Below are positions 1 through 11,394 of a stretch of 64,000 bases of DNA, piece by piece. Position 1 is the first letter of the stretch; every line of letters begins with the position of its first letter. The translations under genes were made by a program, and so were the position numbers. The stretch comes from Otis tarda. Lineage: Eukaryota > Chordata > Aves > Otidiformes > Otididae. The notes under the pieces were generated by a model. That model had not been told where the DNA came from, did no database searches, and saw only the letters and a program-made list of their open reading frames with translations. The stretch is taken from positions 210,441,553 through 210,505,552 of the forward strand of contig CM048552.1 of NCBI GenBank assembly GCA_026413225.1. Direction: 5' to 3'.

Positions 1-2537
1 TTCAGTCTGAGAAAGAGATCTTTGAGAGAGAATATGAGAGAGGTCTACAACATCAAAGAGTTAATAGGGAAATGACTGCTCATTGTCTCTTCCACTGTAA
101 GACCTTGGGACATCAAATAAGGTATCAAGTGGTAGGTTTAAAATTAATAGAAGCAGGTAGCTCTTTGCATAGCTCCAAATAAAGATGAGGAAATTCTTGC
201 TGTGGCATTTTGATGAAACTTGCAAGATTTAAAATCTGTTGCGTAAAATTTTGAAACACAAATCCACAGAGATACAGACAAAGAGAGGGACAAATACAGG
301 GAAAACATCTGTGATGAGGATGCTAAGAAGCAATTAGATCCTGTGATTATCCACAGATTTCAGAGAATTTTGGTTTTGAAGAACACCATATTTGTAATGT
401 GGCTACATAAGCTGATAAAGGTTGGCACCCTCTGATAACCATTAGCTGTTAACCTTTAACTCCAAGCTCCACTTGGAACCATGAATGAGCCCAAAGGAAA
501 TATTAGACAGAGTGCAGCTTCTCCACATTAAACCTTTCCATTAAGCTACAAAGAGTGGATTGAAACCTAGCAGTTGTAATTAGTTTCTATTAATCCACTT
601 ATTTTCTTATGTATAGCTGAGTAAAATCTCCTTGCTTTCTCCTCGATTGTCGTTAGTGAGTCTCTGCATGGAACTACCATACAAAATATGCACTGTTAAC
701 AGAAATCTTTAGGCACATCTCTCTGATAAATCACTGCAGCAACAAATTACTGCTTAGAGAAGACACTGTGTTCTTTGGGGGAATAAAATCCTAATAAATG
801 TGTAGCACAAAGGTGACAATGAAATTATTGAATTAAATACCTTGGAGAGAAAAGACATGAAATAAATGTCGGAGTCAACTTTCATACACTGGACCATGGT
901 TACAATGAAACTCACAGAAACACACACTAAAGAGAAAAATGGGTACAATGTTTTGTATGTATAACAAAGACACCAGAAGCAATATAAAACTGGTCCTAAA
1001 TTTAACGGAGTGAAATGACGTCAAGATAAATGGGAGAAGGTCCAGTAATGAGATCTTGACTGGCGGATTCTGATCTGCAATGTAAAAAAAGTATCAACAA
1101 AGCAAATCAGCCTTATCAGAGGGTACGAAAAATTTGGTGCAGTCTTCAACTGAGAAAAAATACACAGCTATCTTCTACACACCAAATCCGTTGGAGCTGT
1201 CATTCATATCAGGCAGTATTTACCCCAGCATCATCTCTCACACAGTGGTCACACCATATGGTTTTGAGTAAATTGGAAGATATTTCATATTGGATTTACT
1301 GTCCTATAGGTGAAATCCCTTTCAATTCTCATCATCAAAATCATGACATGATTTTTAATGTTAATTTTTAACCCTAACTAATGTTACTGTAGTTGTTTGG
1401 CATTTTCAATACATATGTGTGTATTTTAAAAAGGTTTCCTAGGCCTTTTCTGCATCTCAAATACTCCTTTTGTGAGTACAGACTGTGAACACAAGGTCAT
1501 ATTCATGTGCAACCATGAGATTAGCTGAGTAGCACACCAGCAGAAAAAGTCTGGATCTGTACGACCTCTGAATGAGGACTCCAGCATGCACCTACCACCA
1601 ATGAGGACAGGTCAGGCATGGCATGACCAGCCCTGCAGCGATGGTGTAACCCATCTGTCCCTGTAGTACTGTAATGTCACCAGTATTAGACAGAAATAGC
1701 AGCTGTGGACCACTTCCTAGTTGTGTTGGCCTTGACCCAAGCTACTGTAAGGGGAAATGAAATCTGTCGGCAGAAGGAGAAGAGCCCTTCAGATGTGTGG
1801 ACGCTTGCAGCCAGATGTCCTAGATCAATCAGTGCATCAACAACAGCCTTGCTCAAACGGGATTGTGAGCCACGGAGAAAAGCAGTTGCTCACTCCCACT
1901 CTGTTCCCTGCTTGTTAGTCAATTAACTGTCTGTGTAGTAGGATCTAAAGCTACAGCAGCTGTAATGACCTGAGTCTTGAATCATTACACTTTGGTTAGT
2001 TGTTCAGCCATAGATTTTATTTTTCTGGACTTCTGAGTGCTGCTAGTTTATATCAGAATGGTATAACCTAGTTTAAGATTGAGAAACATGACCACTGAAT
2101 TCCAGCTTGTGTGAAAAATGATCCGCAATTTATTTAACTAAGTATTAAAGAATTTGCCTTTTTTTTTTTTTGTATACAGATAAAATTTCTACATAGGAGA
2201 AGACAAAATATTTCCTATTATGCAATATTTTTAATAGAATTCCATCAGTTCCATGGAATTTCCATCTGTACTTTACTGTTATCTGGAAGTACTACTTTGA
2301 ATATTATTAATAAGGTGTTTGATGTAATTCTAATATCATAGGGGATACAGGTGAATACTGGCTGAGCTATCTTCCTAGCTGTACCATAAAAAATCTTAAT
2401 GTCTCATAGCCAGATATAAATAATAAGATAGCAAGCTGGTTGCCTAGATTTATAGTAGAGGGCTTAGAAAAATTTCTTTAGATTCACTGTCATTACACTT
2501 AGGTTGGAAGTCATAGCTGTACAACTGAGGTAGCTAT
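1..2537. other. Unique AT-rich DNA, no gene seen
   Basis: Open frames here are under about 90 codons and none is recognisable. I see no LINE tail, LTR end or microsatellite longer than a short T run near 2160. It is best read as single-copy intergenic or intronic DNA. Confidence 0.6.
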
Positions 2538-3132
2538 TGTGCTGGTTTTGGCTGGGATAGAGTTAATTTTCTTCATAGTAGTTAGTATGGGGCTATGTTT
2601 TGGATTTGTGCTGGAAACGGTGTTGATAACACAGGGATGTTTTCATTATTATTAGAGCAGTGCTTACACAGGGTCAAGGCATTTTCTGCTCCTTACACCA
2701 TTCCACCAATGACTAGGCTGGAGGTGCACAAGAGGCTGGGAGGGGACACAACTGGGACAGCTGACTCCCACTGACCAAAGGGACATTCCATACCATATGA
2801 CATCCCGCTGAGCAAAAAAAGCTAGAGGAAGAAGAAGGAAGGAGATACATTTGGGGTGATGGTGTTTGTCTTCCCAAGCAACCGTTACATGTGGTGGAGC
2901 CCTGCTTTGTTGGAGATGGCTGAACATCTGCCTGGATATGGGAAGTGGTAAATTAATTCCTTATTTTGCTTTCCTTGCGTACGTGGCTTTTGCTTTATGT
3001 ATTACATGGTCTTTATCTCAATCCATGATTTTTCTCATTTTTACTTTTCCAATTGTCTCCCTCATCCCATCAGTGGGGAGTGGGCAAGCAGCAGTGTGGT
3101 GCTTACTTTCTGGCTGGGGTTAAATCATGACA
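2538..3132 (+). repeat. 5' LTR of the ERVL-type provirus
   Basis: A 595-bp LTR starts TGTGCTGGTTTTGGCTGGGA and ends GGTTAAATCATGACA. It aligns over its length with the copy at 4456-5045. The 3' third, with TCTTTATCTCAATCCATGA and CCCATCAGTGGGGAGTGGGC, matches the usual U5 end of this avian LTR group. The sequence is degraded but full length. Confidence 0.85.
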
Positions 3133-3140
3133 GTCCTTTT

Positions 3141-3158
3141 CGGTGCCCAATGTGGGGC
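3141..3158 (+). other. Primer binding site, tRNA-Lys1,2 type (degenerate)
   Basis: The 18 bases beginning 8 nt after the 5' LTR match the tRNA-Lys(1,2) primer site of foamy viruses, ERVL and some lentiviruses at 15 of 18 positions. The three mismatches include two C-to-T changes that look like CpG decay. The position just downstream of the LTR supports the call. Confidence 0.7.
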
Positions 3159-3493
3159 TCAAAAGGTTCGAGATAACAACAGATTTCATTGGAATGTACT
3201 AGATCAAATTCATAGCTCTTATTGCATTTTAGGTATTAGTTGACAGACTCTTGCGCTTGCCATGGGGCTTGCTTCATGAATGTAAATTATAGTCCAGTGC
3301 TCATTAGTGACTGCTTTTTGCTTTCACTGCTTGCTGTACTGCTGTACTGTACTGCTTATCATCTCTGCTGTGCCTGGGAACATTTTGATAACAGCAGTGG
3401 TGGTGTGCTTGGGCTGGCAAATGGCCAGGGCATCACTGATGTTTCTGTGCTACTATACTGGACAGGGTGGAACTCCAGTGTGAACTTGAGTTG

Positions 3494-4010
3494 AAGGGAC
3501 TGTGACCTATGGATGAGTCCATGCAGGAGCAGGACACTCTGAAGTGTCTATGGGTGTGGATAAGTCCACACCAGAGCAGGTACATCTCAAAGCGTCTATG
3601 GCCATGGTTATGTCTGTGCCACAGTGGGTGTATCTCTGAAGGGATTGTGGCCCAAGGCTAAGTCCACACTGGAGAAGGTACATCTGAAAGCATCTGTGGC
3701 TGTGAATAAGTCCACGCTGCAGCAGGTACACCTTGAAGCATAGGTGGCTGTCCATGACATCATGCTGGAGCATCTCGAAGTGTGTGGCCGTGGATAAACC
3801 CACGACAGAGCATGTACACCTCTGGATGGACTGCAGCCATGGGTAAGGCCATGTTGGAGCAAATTTACTTCTGAAGGGACTGTGGCTGTCAGTAAGGCCA
3901 TGCTGGAAGAGGTGCACCTCAAAACAACTGTGGCTGTGGATAAGTCTATGCTGCAGAAAGTGTACCTCTGAAGAAACTGTGGCTCATAGATAAGGCTCCA
4001 CTTCAAGCAT
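3494..4010 (+). repeat. Minisatellite in the retroviral leader, ~48-bp units
   Basis: About eleven degenerate units of 42-50 bp (mostly 47-48) follow one another. Each resembles GAAGGGACTGTGGCTGTGGA, then TAAGTCCATGCTGGAGCAGG, then TACACCTCT. Unit starts fall near 3494, 3541, 3589, 3638, 3685, 3734, 3777, 3825, 3874, 3921 and 3971. Because 48 is divisible by 3, the minus strand stays open in two frames (3507-3917 and 3608-4006), giving 16-residue repeats with no recognisable protein family. Similar tandem units are known to me from leaders of avian ERVL-group elements. I treat the open frames as by-products of the repeat. Confidence 0.8.
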
Positions 4011-4455
4011 ATATGTGATGTTAAGCCCTATGGTCTGGTCCCACCCAAGGGGTGGAGATTGTAATGGAAATACCCTTAAATTTTTGTAACTCATAATTTT
4101 AGTTGCACATACTATAGCAGCAACCACCTGACAAGCCTTACAAGAAGCAGTGCAAGTGCAGCAGTGACCCGACTTGAGCTGGCTTTGGTGCCCAAAAACT
4201 ACACACAGCACATCACCTCTCTTATCCTGAGTGATCACCGTAAGAGATGGAGCCCAAAGTCATGGTCTACATGAACTCAATGGACATTTTGTAGACATTT
4301 GTTTTAATGTTTTACAGGGGTGCTCCATAGACTAAGTGAATTATATCTATGTATTTTATCAAAGGATGGGAAGGGGAGTAGTGATTACTGAGGACATATT
4401 GGATAAAGTGAGATCTGAGCATGACTTATAATGGTATAAAATAAGGGGTGAAGAA
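4011..4455 (+). mobile_element. 3' interior of the provirus, with polypurine tract
   Basis: This stretch lies between the minisatellite and the 3' LTR and has no coding potential. It ends in ATGGTATAAAATAAGGGG followed by TGAAGAA. That purine-rich block at about 4442-4455 abuts the LTR and fits a plus-strand primer tract. The gag, pol and any env regions are missing. Confidence 0.6.
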
Positions 4456-5045
4456 TGTGATGATTTTGGATGAGACAGAGTTAATTTTCTTCATAGCAGC
4501 TAGTATGGGGCTGTATTTTGGATCTGTGCTGGAAACAGTGTTGATAACACAGGGATGTTTTCACTATTGCTGAGCAGTGCCTATAGAGAGTCAAGGCTTC
4601 TTCTGCTTCTGACGCTGCCCCAACACTGAGTAGGCTGGGGGCATACAAGAATTTGGAGGGGACACAGCTGAGACAGTTGATCCCAACTGATCAAAGGCAT
4701 ATTCCATACCATATGATGTCATCCTCAGCAATAAAAGCTAAGGGAAGAAGGAAGAGAAGATGTTTGGAGTGATGGCATTTGTCTTCCTATTGTCTTCCCA
4801 TGCATGGTGGAGCTCTGCTTTCCTGGAGATGGCTGAACATCTGCCTGGTGATAGGAAGTGGTGAATGAATTCCTTATTTCGCTTTGCTTGTGTGCATAGC
4901 TTTTGCTTTACCTGTTAAACTGTCTTTATCTCTACTTACGAGTTTCACATTTTTATTCTTCCAATTCTCTCCCCTTCTTCCCGCTGTGGGGAGTGAATGA
5001 GCAGTTGGGTGGTGCTTAGTTGTTGCCTGGGATTAAACCACAACA
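4456..5045 (+). repeat. 3' LTR of the ERVL-type provirus
   Basis: A 590-bp LTR starts TGTGATGATTTTGG and ends GATTAAACCACAACA. It pairs with 2538-3132. A TATA-like AATAAAAG lies near 4730, where the U3 promoter is expected. A small local duplication (GTCTTCC twice near 4790-4800) separates it from the 5' copy. Its last bases touch the CR1 element at 5046 with no spacer. Confidence 0.85.
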
Positions 5046-5662
5046 ACCACATCCTGGGCTGCATCAAGAGGAGCGTGGCCAGCAGGTCAAGGGAGGTGAT
5101 TCTCCCCCTCTACTCTGCCCTGGTGAGACCCCACCTGGAGTACTGTGTCCAGTTCTGGAGCCCCCAACACAAGAAGGACATGGACCAGTTGGAGAAGGTC
5201 CAGAGGAGGGCCACAAAGATGATAAGAGGGCTGGAGCACCTCTCTTATGAGGACAGGCTGAGAGAGTTGGGGCTGTTCAGCCTGGAGAAGAGGAGGCTCC
5301 GGGGAGACCTTATAGCGGTCTTCCAATGTCTAAAGGGGGCCTACAGGAAAGATGGGGAGAGGCTGTTTAGTAGGGCCTGTTGCAATAAGACAAGGAGTAA
5401 TGGTTTTTAAATAGTGGGGGGTAGATTTAGATTGGAAATTAGGAAAAGATTTTTTACAATGTGAGTTGTAGAACATTGGAACAGGTTGCCCATAAAGGTG
5501 GTGGATGCCCCATCCCTGGAAACATTCCAGGCCAGGCTGGATGAGGCTCTGAGCAACCTGATCTGGTTGGGGATGTCCCTGCTCCTTGCAGGGGGGTTGG
5601 ACTAGATGACCTTTGAAGGTCCCTTCCAACCCTAACCATTCTATGATTCTATGATTCTATGA
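5046..5662 (+). mobile_element. CR1 LINE, 5'-truncated, with end of ORF2
   Basis: CR1 is the main avian non-LTR retrotransposon; its ORF2 encodes an endonuclease-reverse transcriptase. This copy keeps the last ~120 codons of ORF2 (to the TAA at 5408) with the typical motifs [30 protein letters not shown] and [19 protein letters not shown], all unbroken. The 3' UTR and a tail of about three ATTCTATG units follow, ending near 5662. The element is cut exactly at the 3' LTR edge. An ATG frame from 4997 reads 16 codons of LTR U5 and then continues in frame into CR1 (137 codons in all). I take this as an accidental fusion, not a gene. It is one of the better-preserved repeats here. Confidence 0.92.
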
Positions 5663-7200
5663 ATTCTCTGGATTCCCAATATAGTCCACGGAGGATCTCT
5701 AACACATTTTTTATTTTATCTTAAAATTGATATCCAAGTGAGCTATTTGTGCATGTTTCTTTTCTCTGAATTTAAAGGGACGTGAGACTGACTGACTGAT
5801 TGATATCTGGTTGTCTACACTACATGAATCTTATATTTAGGGGATATGGACCCCCCTGCAAGTTCCCTCATCAAATGCTAAACAGAATATACCTATTAAG
5901 TAAAGAATACATCATATTTGTAACTGTTACTTTCATTTTATGTCATCATCTAGGACTACGTTTTTTGGATTTGAGGGTCAATAGACTACTACTTCTAAGT
6001 TTAACATAGATCAAAATATATACTATTTGAGGTCTTCTGAAGTCCTCAGATATCCCAGTTGATGTGAAGAAGAACACTACATTACAGCGTTGTTGCTATA
6101 CTGATGGCCCAGGAAACCAAGAAGGTCCTAACCATGACTCTATAAGACTACCAAGATCATGCAAAAATTCAACAATCTGGAAACCACTGCTTCAAAATGT
6201 CAAAGAAATTTTTATTAAAACTCAAAACCTGCTTTTCTCTTCAAAGGTCTTGTTTCCTTTGTAGTCTGTATGATATTACTGTCTTGTTCAGTTTTTAATA
6301 GAATCCTTAGTGTGTGTTAATAGTTTCTTGGACTGTAAATTGTTTTAAAAGCTGCATTAATCCTGAAGCAACTGTACATTCATCTTACCTTCTCAGATGC
6401 AGCTTCAGTGCACTATAATTTAACCTTCTTTCTAGATAACAAATGTTTAAGGAGCTTCCAGAATAGAAGTGCTTTATTACTATCAGATTCTAGTAAGATC
6501 AAGTACATAGTCTGGTAAAGAATATTTACTCATTCTACATGTAATCTGTCAACATGTAGCCCCAAACTTTCATTTTTTAAATGTCTTTTTTTCCCCTTTA
6601 TGCTGAAGACATAGTAGTAGTTTTGATGTGAAATAAGCATGATGAATAAAAGGTGACATTTAAGCAGTATATATAACCATGAAGCAGCACTTCCATTTTA
6701 AATTCCATGGCTGAGATGACACTGACTTAGAGGAGTCACTGCTTATATAAACAAGTAAGTCTCTGTGGACTCCTTTTTCTCCCTCCCCCAAAGATTTTAC
6801 TTACAAACAATTTGTATCCCTGGATGTTTCATTTGATATTCGGCTAGATGTCATTCCTATCACTGCACAATTAGAAAAAAAAAAAAAAAAGGCAGCAGAA
6901 ACAAATACAAAGAACACTGCCCTCTTTTTTATAACTGCACTCTCTCAAGCCAAGCAACCTGAGCTTCACACAGAAGGGCTGCTCTTCAGAGGTGTAAACA
7001 TGTAAGACAGGAGCTGTGGTAGGGCAAACAGATTTTAGTGAATAGACAGATTTCATTTTTATATCTGAAAGGAAAGATGATATTCTGGTGGTTTTCTCTA
7101 GGAAAAAGAAAAGTTTATGAAGAGGACATATTCTTCCAGAAAGATGTGGGCCACCCTTTTTTAGAGAAGACCAGTGCAGGAACTTGATATGTCAGAGATT
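5663..7200. other. Unique AT-rich DNA, no gene seen
   Basis: Only short open frames occur. A run of 16 A at 6875-6890 has no recognisable retrocopy 5' of it. A short GACTGACTGACTGATTGAT run lies near 5785. Confidence 0.55.
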
Positions 7201-7320
7201 ATTCTATTCTATTCTATTCTATTCTATTCTATTCTATTCTATTCTATTCTATTCTATTCTATTCTATGCTATGCTATGCTATGCTATGCTATGCTATGCT
7301 ATGCTATGCTATGCTATTCT
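7201..7320 (+). repeat. Compound pentanucleotide microsatellite (ATTCT)13(ATGCT)10
   Basis: Thirteen perfect ATTCT units (7201-7265) change abruptly to ten perfect ATGCT units (7266-7315) and finish with one ATTCT. No interruption is present. An open frame (7174-7434) runs through it only because a pentamer repeat cycles through the three frames without creating a stop; it is not a gene. The purity suggests recent expansion and likely length polymorphism. Confidence 0.97.
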
Positions 7321-9406
7321 AAACATAATTGTACTTCCAGAGATTTGATTCCACTGGTACTCTTTTCAGGAAGTACAGCCCATGAGCAATCACTCCAGTC
7401 ACTCACCTGCAGATGCCTTCTCCCTTCAGCCTAGGCAAACATGCTGTGCAATGTAGACGTGTCAGATGGAGGCTGTTCCCTCTGTCCTCCATTCACAGCC
7501 CTTTCATGGAATTTAGACCTGCCATTGCACCAGCCAAGCTAAGGTCAACAAGATCTGCTGATCTTGTTGATTCTACACACTTGCAGGTATAGAAACAAGT
7601 TATTTTTTTCTTGATGGTTACATATCCTAGGAAAAGACCAGCAACATTAGGTCGTGTAGTTTATCCAACACTAAATCTACGTATGCAGGTCCTGAATCTA
7701 ACCTTCTTCTGCAGTTCTTCATTTAGTAAAGTTCACAGGAGCTGACAGACATGATAAGTCTGTTAGACAATACTTAAAGAGATAATTATAATGGAAGTCA
7801 CACACATCAGTGGTTTATTTCTTAGCTTCTGTACAGAGGCACACTATGACCTGTCTGAACACCCTAACATTTATTTTCAGGTGCTTGGTACCAGGCAGGA
7901 TCAGTCCCATGGAAGCACAGTTTATTACTACAGACACTTGCGTTTAGTACTCTTGTCTCCCACGCTAGTTTGTTTGCCTTTGTAAGTCTCCTTGAAGTGC
8001 TTCCTGAACTCCTGCTGCTGCAAGTGATCTACAGGGCTAAAGACAGTGTTTAGCTAAAACCATGGTGATACAGTAACTGGAGCCCTTCAAAACAAAATGA
8101 CCCAAGGTGAAGCATCCTGCAGAGTGTGTGGAGACCAAAAAGACTCAGAACCAACCTGCTGAGACAAAAAGGCCTGGAGAAGGGTTAATTTCATGTGACG
8201 ATTCAGTTTGATTCATTATTTTGGTCCAAATTCTAAAATCTATAAAAACTACCGGAGTCTGCAGACCTTTATTCATTATGTTCTGTGTTTACTAAAGTGG
8301 AGAACTATAACAGCAACTATAGGTTCCTTCCCTTAATTTCATTGATGTGATCCTCAAATTGTACAGGAATGAGTGTACAAATAAGGCCACTGGGACATCA
8401 TAGAAAAGCACAATGCTAAAACTAGTTCTGCAAAGGCTATATGGTGCAAATAAGGGCTACAGACTCTGTCCTTCTATTTATATTCAGATCTCATATGAAA
8501 GAGTTGGTTGAATACCAGAGAAAACTAATCCACAAATTTTCCTATTATTCATCAAATAATTTGTCCATTCAGGCAAAATGTTGTAAGACTAGTTATCTGT
8601 TCTGTGTTTTATCTGAAAATGGAAATAACATTCATAAAAAAAATAAATACAATGTCATTTTACACAAGGAAACCTCCTACTGTACTTTAGCTGATTCCTA
8701 TGATGGAAATGAATTCTGGATGAAAACTTTGTGTGTAACTCTAAATAGATTCTACGTTGGTGGGAAAGCATTAGGCATTTACACAATGCCACAATGTACC
8801 TTGATTACAGCTAATTTTAGGAGTGATGTTTCCTTTGAGGCCCTTGGTTGGAACAGGATATGGAAAAAGTAGCTCAGTTGCATACATATAGGATTTAGAA
8901 ATCTTGAATCACAATGCCAGGTCACAGGGATTTTGAGGAGACGAAAAGATCAGTAGATCTCAGCCTGTGGAGCCCAACTAACTTTTCATGCTTTTATTGT
9001 AATACCTATTACATATAAAATCTGCTCCAACTCTGAAGCTACAGGTCTGCACCAAAATATCTGGGCTCATATTCTTAGTAAAACAGGTTTATCTCCTATG
9101 AAATAACATTATTATTAGCACTAAGCAGTAGATTTTAGGAAGGCTAAATCAAAAATGCAGAAATACAGGAGCTGTATCAATTTTTTCACTGTTTTATTCT
9201 ACTTTGTTCAGTTCCTCAGAGAGCCCTCAACAGGATTGTTCCTGCTTCTGAGGGGGCACTGAAAGAGATGACTAATTTTAGTTTGATGACATCAAGCTAC
9301 AAGGGAAAGTACTGAATTCTTAATCTTTTAGTATCTTTGAATAAGGCTAGGTAACTTTCTGAAAGATATGCTTTAGACACAAGTTGCTAGAGTCTTTGCA
9401 TATTGT
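7321..9406. other. Unique AT-rich DNA; longest chance ORF of the window
   Basis: Contains the longest open frame of the window, 143 codons at 8441-8872. It has no recognisable domain, signal peptide or family motif, and a frame of this length is expected about once by chance in 64 kb of AT-rich DNA. Nothing else is seen. Confidence 0.5.
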
Positions 9407-9669
9407 ATCATAGAATCACAGAATATCTTGAGTTGGAAGGGACGCATAAGGATAGTTGCATCCAACTCTCTGCTCCTCACAAGACTACCTAGAACTAAAC
9501 CATATGATAAAGAGCATTGTCCAAACATCCCTTGAACTCTGACAGTCTTGGTGCCAAGACCGCTTCCCTGGGGAGCCTGTTCCAGTGACCGACCACCATC
9601 TCAGTGAAGAACCTGATGCAGCTTCATAGCATTTTCTCGTGTCCTATTGCTGGTCACCAGAGACAGGAT
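9407..9669 (-). mobile_element. CR1 LINE fragment, older subfamily
   Basis: Starts TCATAGAATCACAGAATATC and GAGTTGGAAGGGAC, the complement of a CR1 3' end, so the element is on the minus strand. It continues with GGGGAGCCTGTTCCAGTGAC and CGTGTCCTATTGCTGGTCAC, typical of the CR1 3' UTR and ORF2 end. It is truncated 5' (to the right) and carries an internal deletion after the GTGAAGAACCTGATGC stretch. Confidence 0.88.
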
Positions 9670-10989
9670 GTATAATATCTTGCGTGTATAATACATACAA
9701 GATTGTACTAATAGTCTGATTTAATTAACCTTCTGGTCTTTAAATTAGGAAAAATAGAAAATGTTCAGAAAATAATGAAAGGAAGCATACAGGTCTACCC
9801 TATTCTGTTCTATAGGAATTTGATTATATAAAGCCTTTAAAAGTTTACAAACTGCTGCTATTGCCTTATTTTATACACAACAAGGGCAAGAATTCCCAGC
9901 TCCGTGTCTTTGGACTGCCTACACAAAGATCTGATAGAGAGAAGGGATTGAGGATCTTCATCCAGCTGGACAAATCTATGGATGCCAAATTAATGCAATT
10001 AATGTTTTTTTTTTTTTTTTTTAGCCAAAGCTAAAAAAGGATGATCTCCAAAGGGTGCATGTGAGTTACTTTTGTTTGAGGGCTTCTGCTGTTGCCATTC
10101 AAAAACATCATGTTCAGAGCTGTAGCCTCAAAGCACAGATTTGTCTAGGGAGTGTAAGCTAGAAAAAAATATTATAGATGTGAATAAATATTCTAGATAT
10201 CACATTCAGAAGTGTATTAAGTTGCTTGAAATTTCTTTTGGAATAGTCTATATCTAGAAACTGGTAGTTCCATGTTCAAATCACACTGGGCTATCTTTTT
10301 TTTTTTTTTTTTTGGCAATAGGTAGTTTAAAAACAATTAAGTTACTTGAAATACATTGCAAATCAGCTGTTTCCTTTCCTTGCCTTCCTTGTAAGTCCTA
10401 TTTTCTCCATCATATGAACACACAATGCTTTGATTGGACTGTTCAATCCAATCAAACCTGCTGGGTGTTTCAGAAGTACCTCTTGCTTCATAAATATTTA
10501 TGTATTCATGGGTGTTTCAGTTGTCGTGTCGGATGTTTTATGATTTTGTTTACCTCCATATTTTGATGTATTTATTGCTTCACTGGTTCCAGTGCATCTA
10601 GCAGAGTCCAAAAAATATCTGATAAAAGAGGATACTTTTCAGTGTAGTTTGGTCTTTAAATGATGCTGCGTGAGCCTGTTATTTATCACTCAGACAGTTA
10701 CTTCTACCTATTTAGCTAATGATGGAACATTTAATTTTCAAAATTTTCATTGTGTTGTTTGTACAATAAAAGGAAGTGGCTAGAGGAAAAGCAGGACGCC
10801 ATGTATCTGCATTGCCTTTTTATTTTCACTCACCTTGGGGCAATATAAACAAATTTTTATTTCTTTATAGTTCATTAAAATAAAAAAACAATTTAAATTA
10901 TTTATTGGTAGGAAATGGGTTTGGTGACTAGAGTACAGGAAAATAAATCAGTAATACCAGTTTTTATTTCCATCTGGGCATCAGTTAAG
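9670..10989. other. Unique AT-rich DNA with two T18 runs
   Basis: Holds T runs of 18 at 10005-10022 and at 10296-10313. Neither is next to a recognisable retrotransposed sequence. Open frames are short and unrecognised. Confidence 0.5.
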
Positions 10990-11150
10990 TGATGCTCTGA
11001 GTAGCACAGTGAGTTCTGTACCTCAGTTTCCCATCTGTAAATACATATTATAAATTTGAGCTATTTAATTAATTACTGTTTATAAAGACCTTGTGAGTTT
11101 CTTGAATGAAAAGTTTTATATAAGCTCTTCAAGGCAGCGATTGTCTTGTC
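10990..11150 (+). mobile_element. Ancient tRNA-derived SINE remnant (MIR/CORE-like)
   Basis: The block GTACCTCAGTTTCCCATCTG near 11018-11038 is the hallmark of MIR-type SINEs. The downstream text TTGAATGAAAAGTTTTATAT followed by AAGCTCTTCAAGG matches the usual SINE tail region (GGATGAAA..GCTATATAA). The A and B box head is not clear. The copy is old and strongly diverged. Confidence 0.55.
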
Positions 11151-11394
11151 CCATGCTGAAAACAACGTTGGATCTTTTAATAAGAATAATGAATACGACA
11201 GGCAGTGAATGCAAAGTAGTGTTTATTAGCTTTCATCTCATATGACTAAACAAACTTTGTTCCCACTTGTGTGACAATGCATATGTATTTTCAAGACATC
11301 CTTCTTTAACACAGTGGGATGAATCTCTTGAGTAATTATTACTTTTACCAGCAAAAGATTAGCAGAAGAGAAAACAAATATCCCAGTTGACTGG

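Larger units (their letters stand above)
2538..5045 (+). mobile_element. ERVL-type endogenous retrovirus, internally deleted
   Basis: Two related direct repeats of about 590 bp bracket a 1.3-kb interior. Both begin TGTG, end in CA, and share long stretches such as GAGTTAATTTTCTTCATAG and GATGGCTGAACATCTGCCTG. The interior opens with a primer-binding-site-like block and closes with a purine-rich tract, so orientation is plus. It is far too short for gag-pol and I find no protease, reverse transcriptase or integrase reading frame. It is therefore a deleted or non-autonomous copy. The two LTRs have diverged clearly by eye, with many substitutions and small indels, so the insertion is old. No target duplication is visible: the left flank is GCTAT, and the right flank is replaced by CR1 sequence starting ACCAC. 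ERVL assignment rests on LTR text and the Lys-tRNA-type primer site known from this avian group. Confidence 0.85.

Noticed and set aside
3507-4006. Two overlapping minus-strand frames of 136 and 132 codons
   Set aside because: They lie antisense to a minisatellite whose unit length is close to a multiple of three, which keeps frames open without selection.
6875-6890. A16 run as a possible retrocopy tail
   Set aside because: No recognisable transcript-like sequence upstream and no flanking duplication seen.
7174-7434. 86-codon frame with FYSIL and CYAML repeats
   Set aside because: It is the translation of the pentanucleotide array, not a gene.
8441-8872. 143-codon plus-strand open frame
   Set aside because: No family motif, signal peptide or domain. 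One frame of this length is about what chance gives in 64 kb of AT-rich DNA read in six frames.
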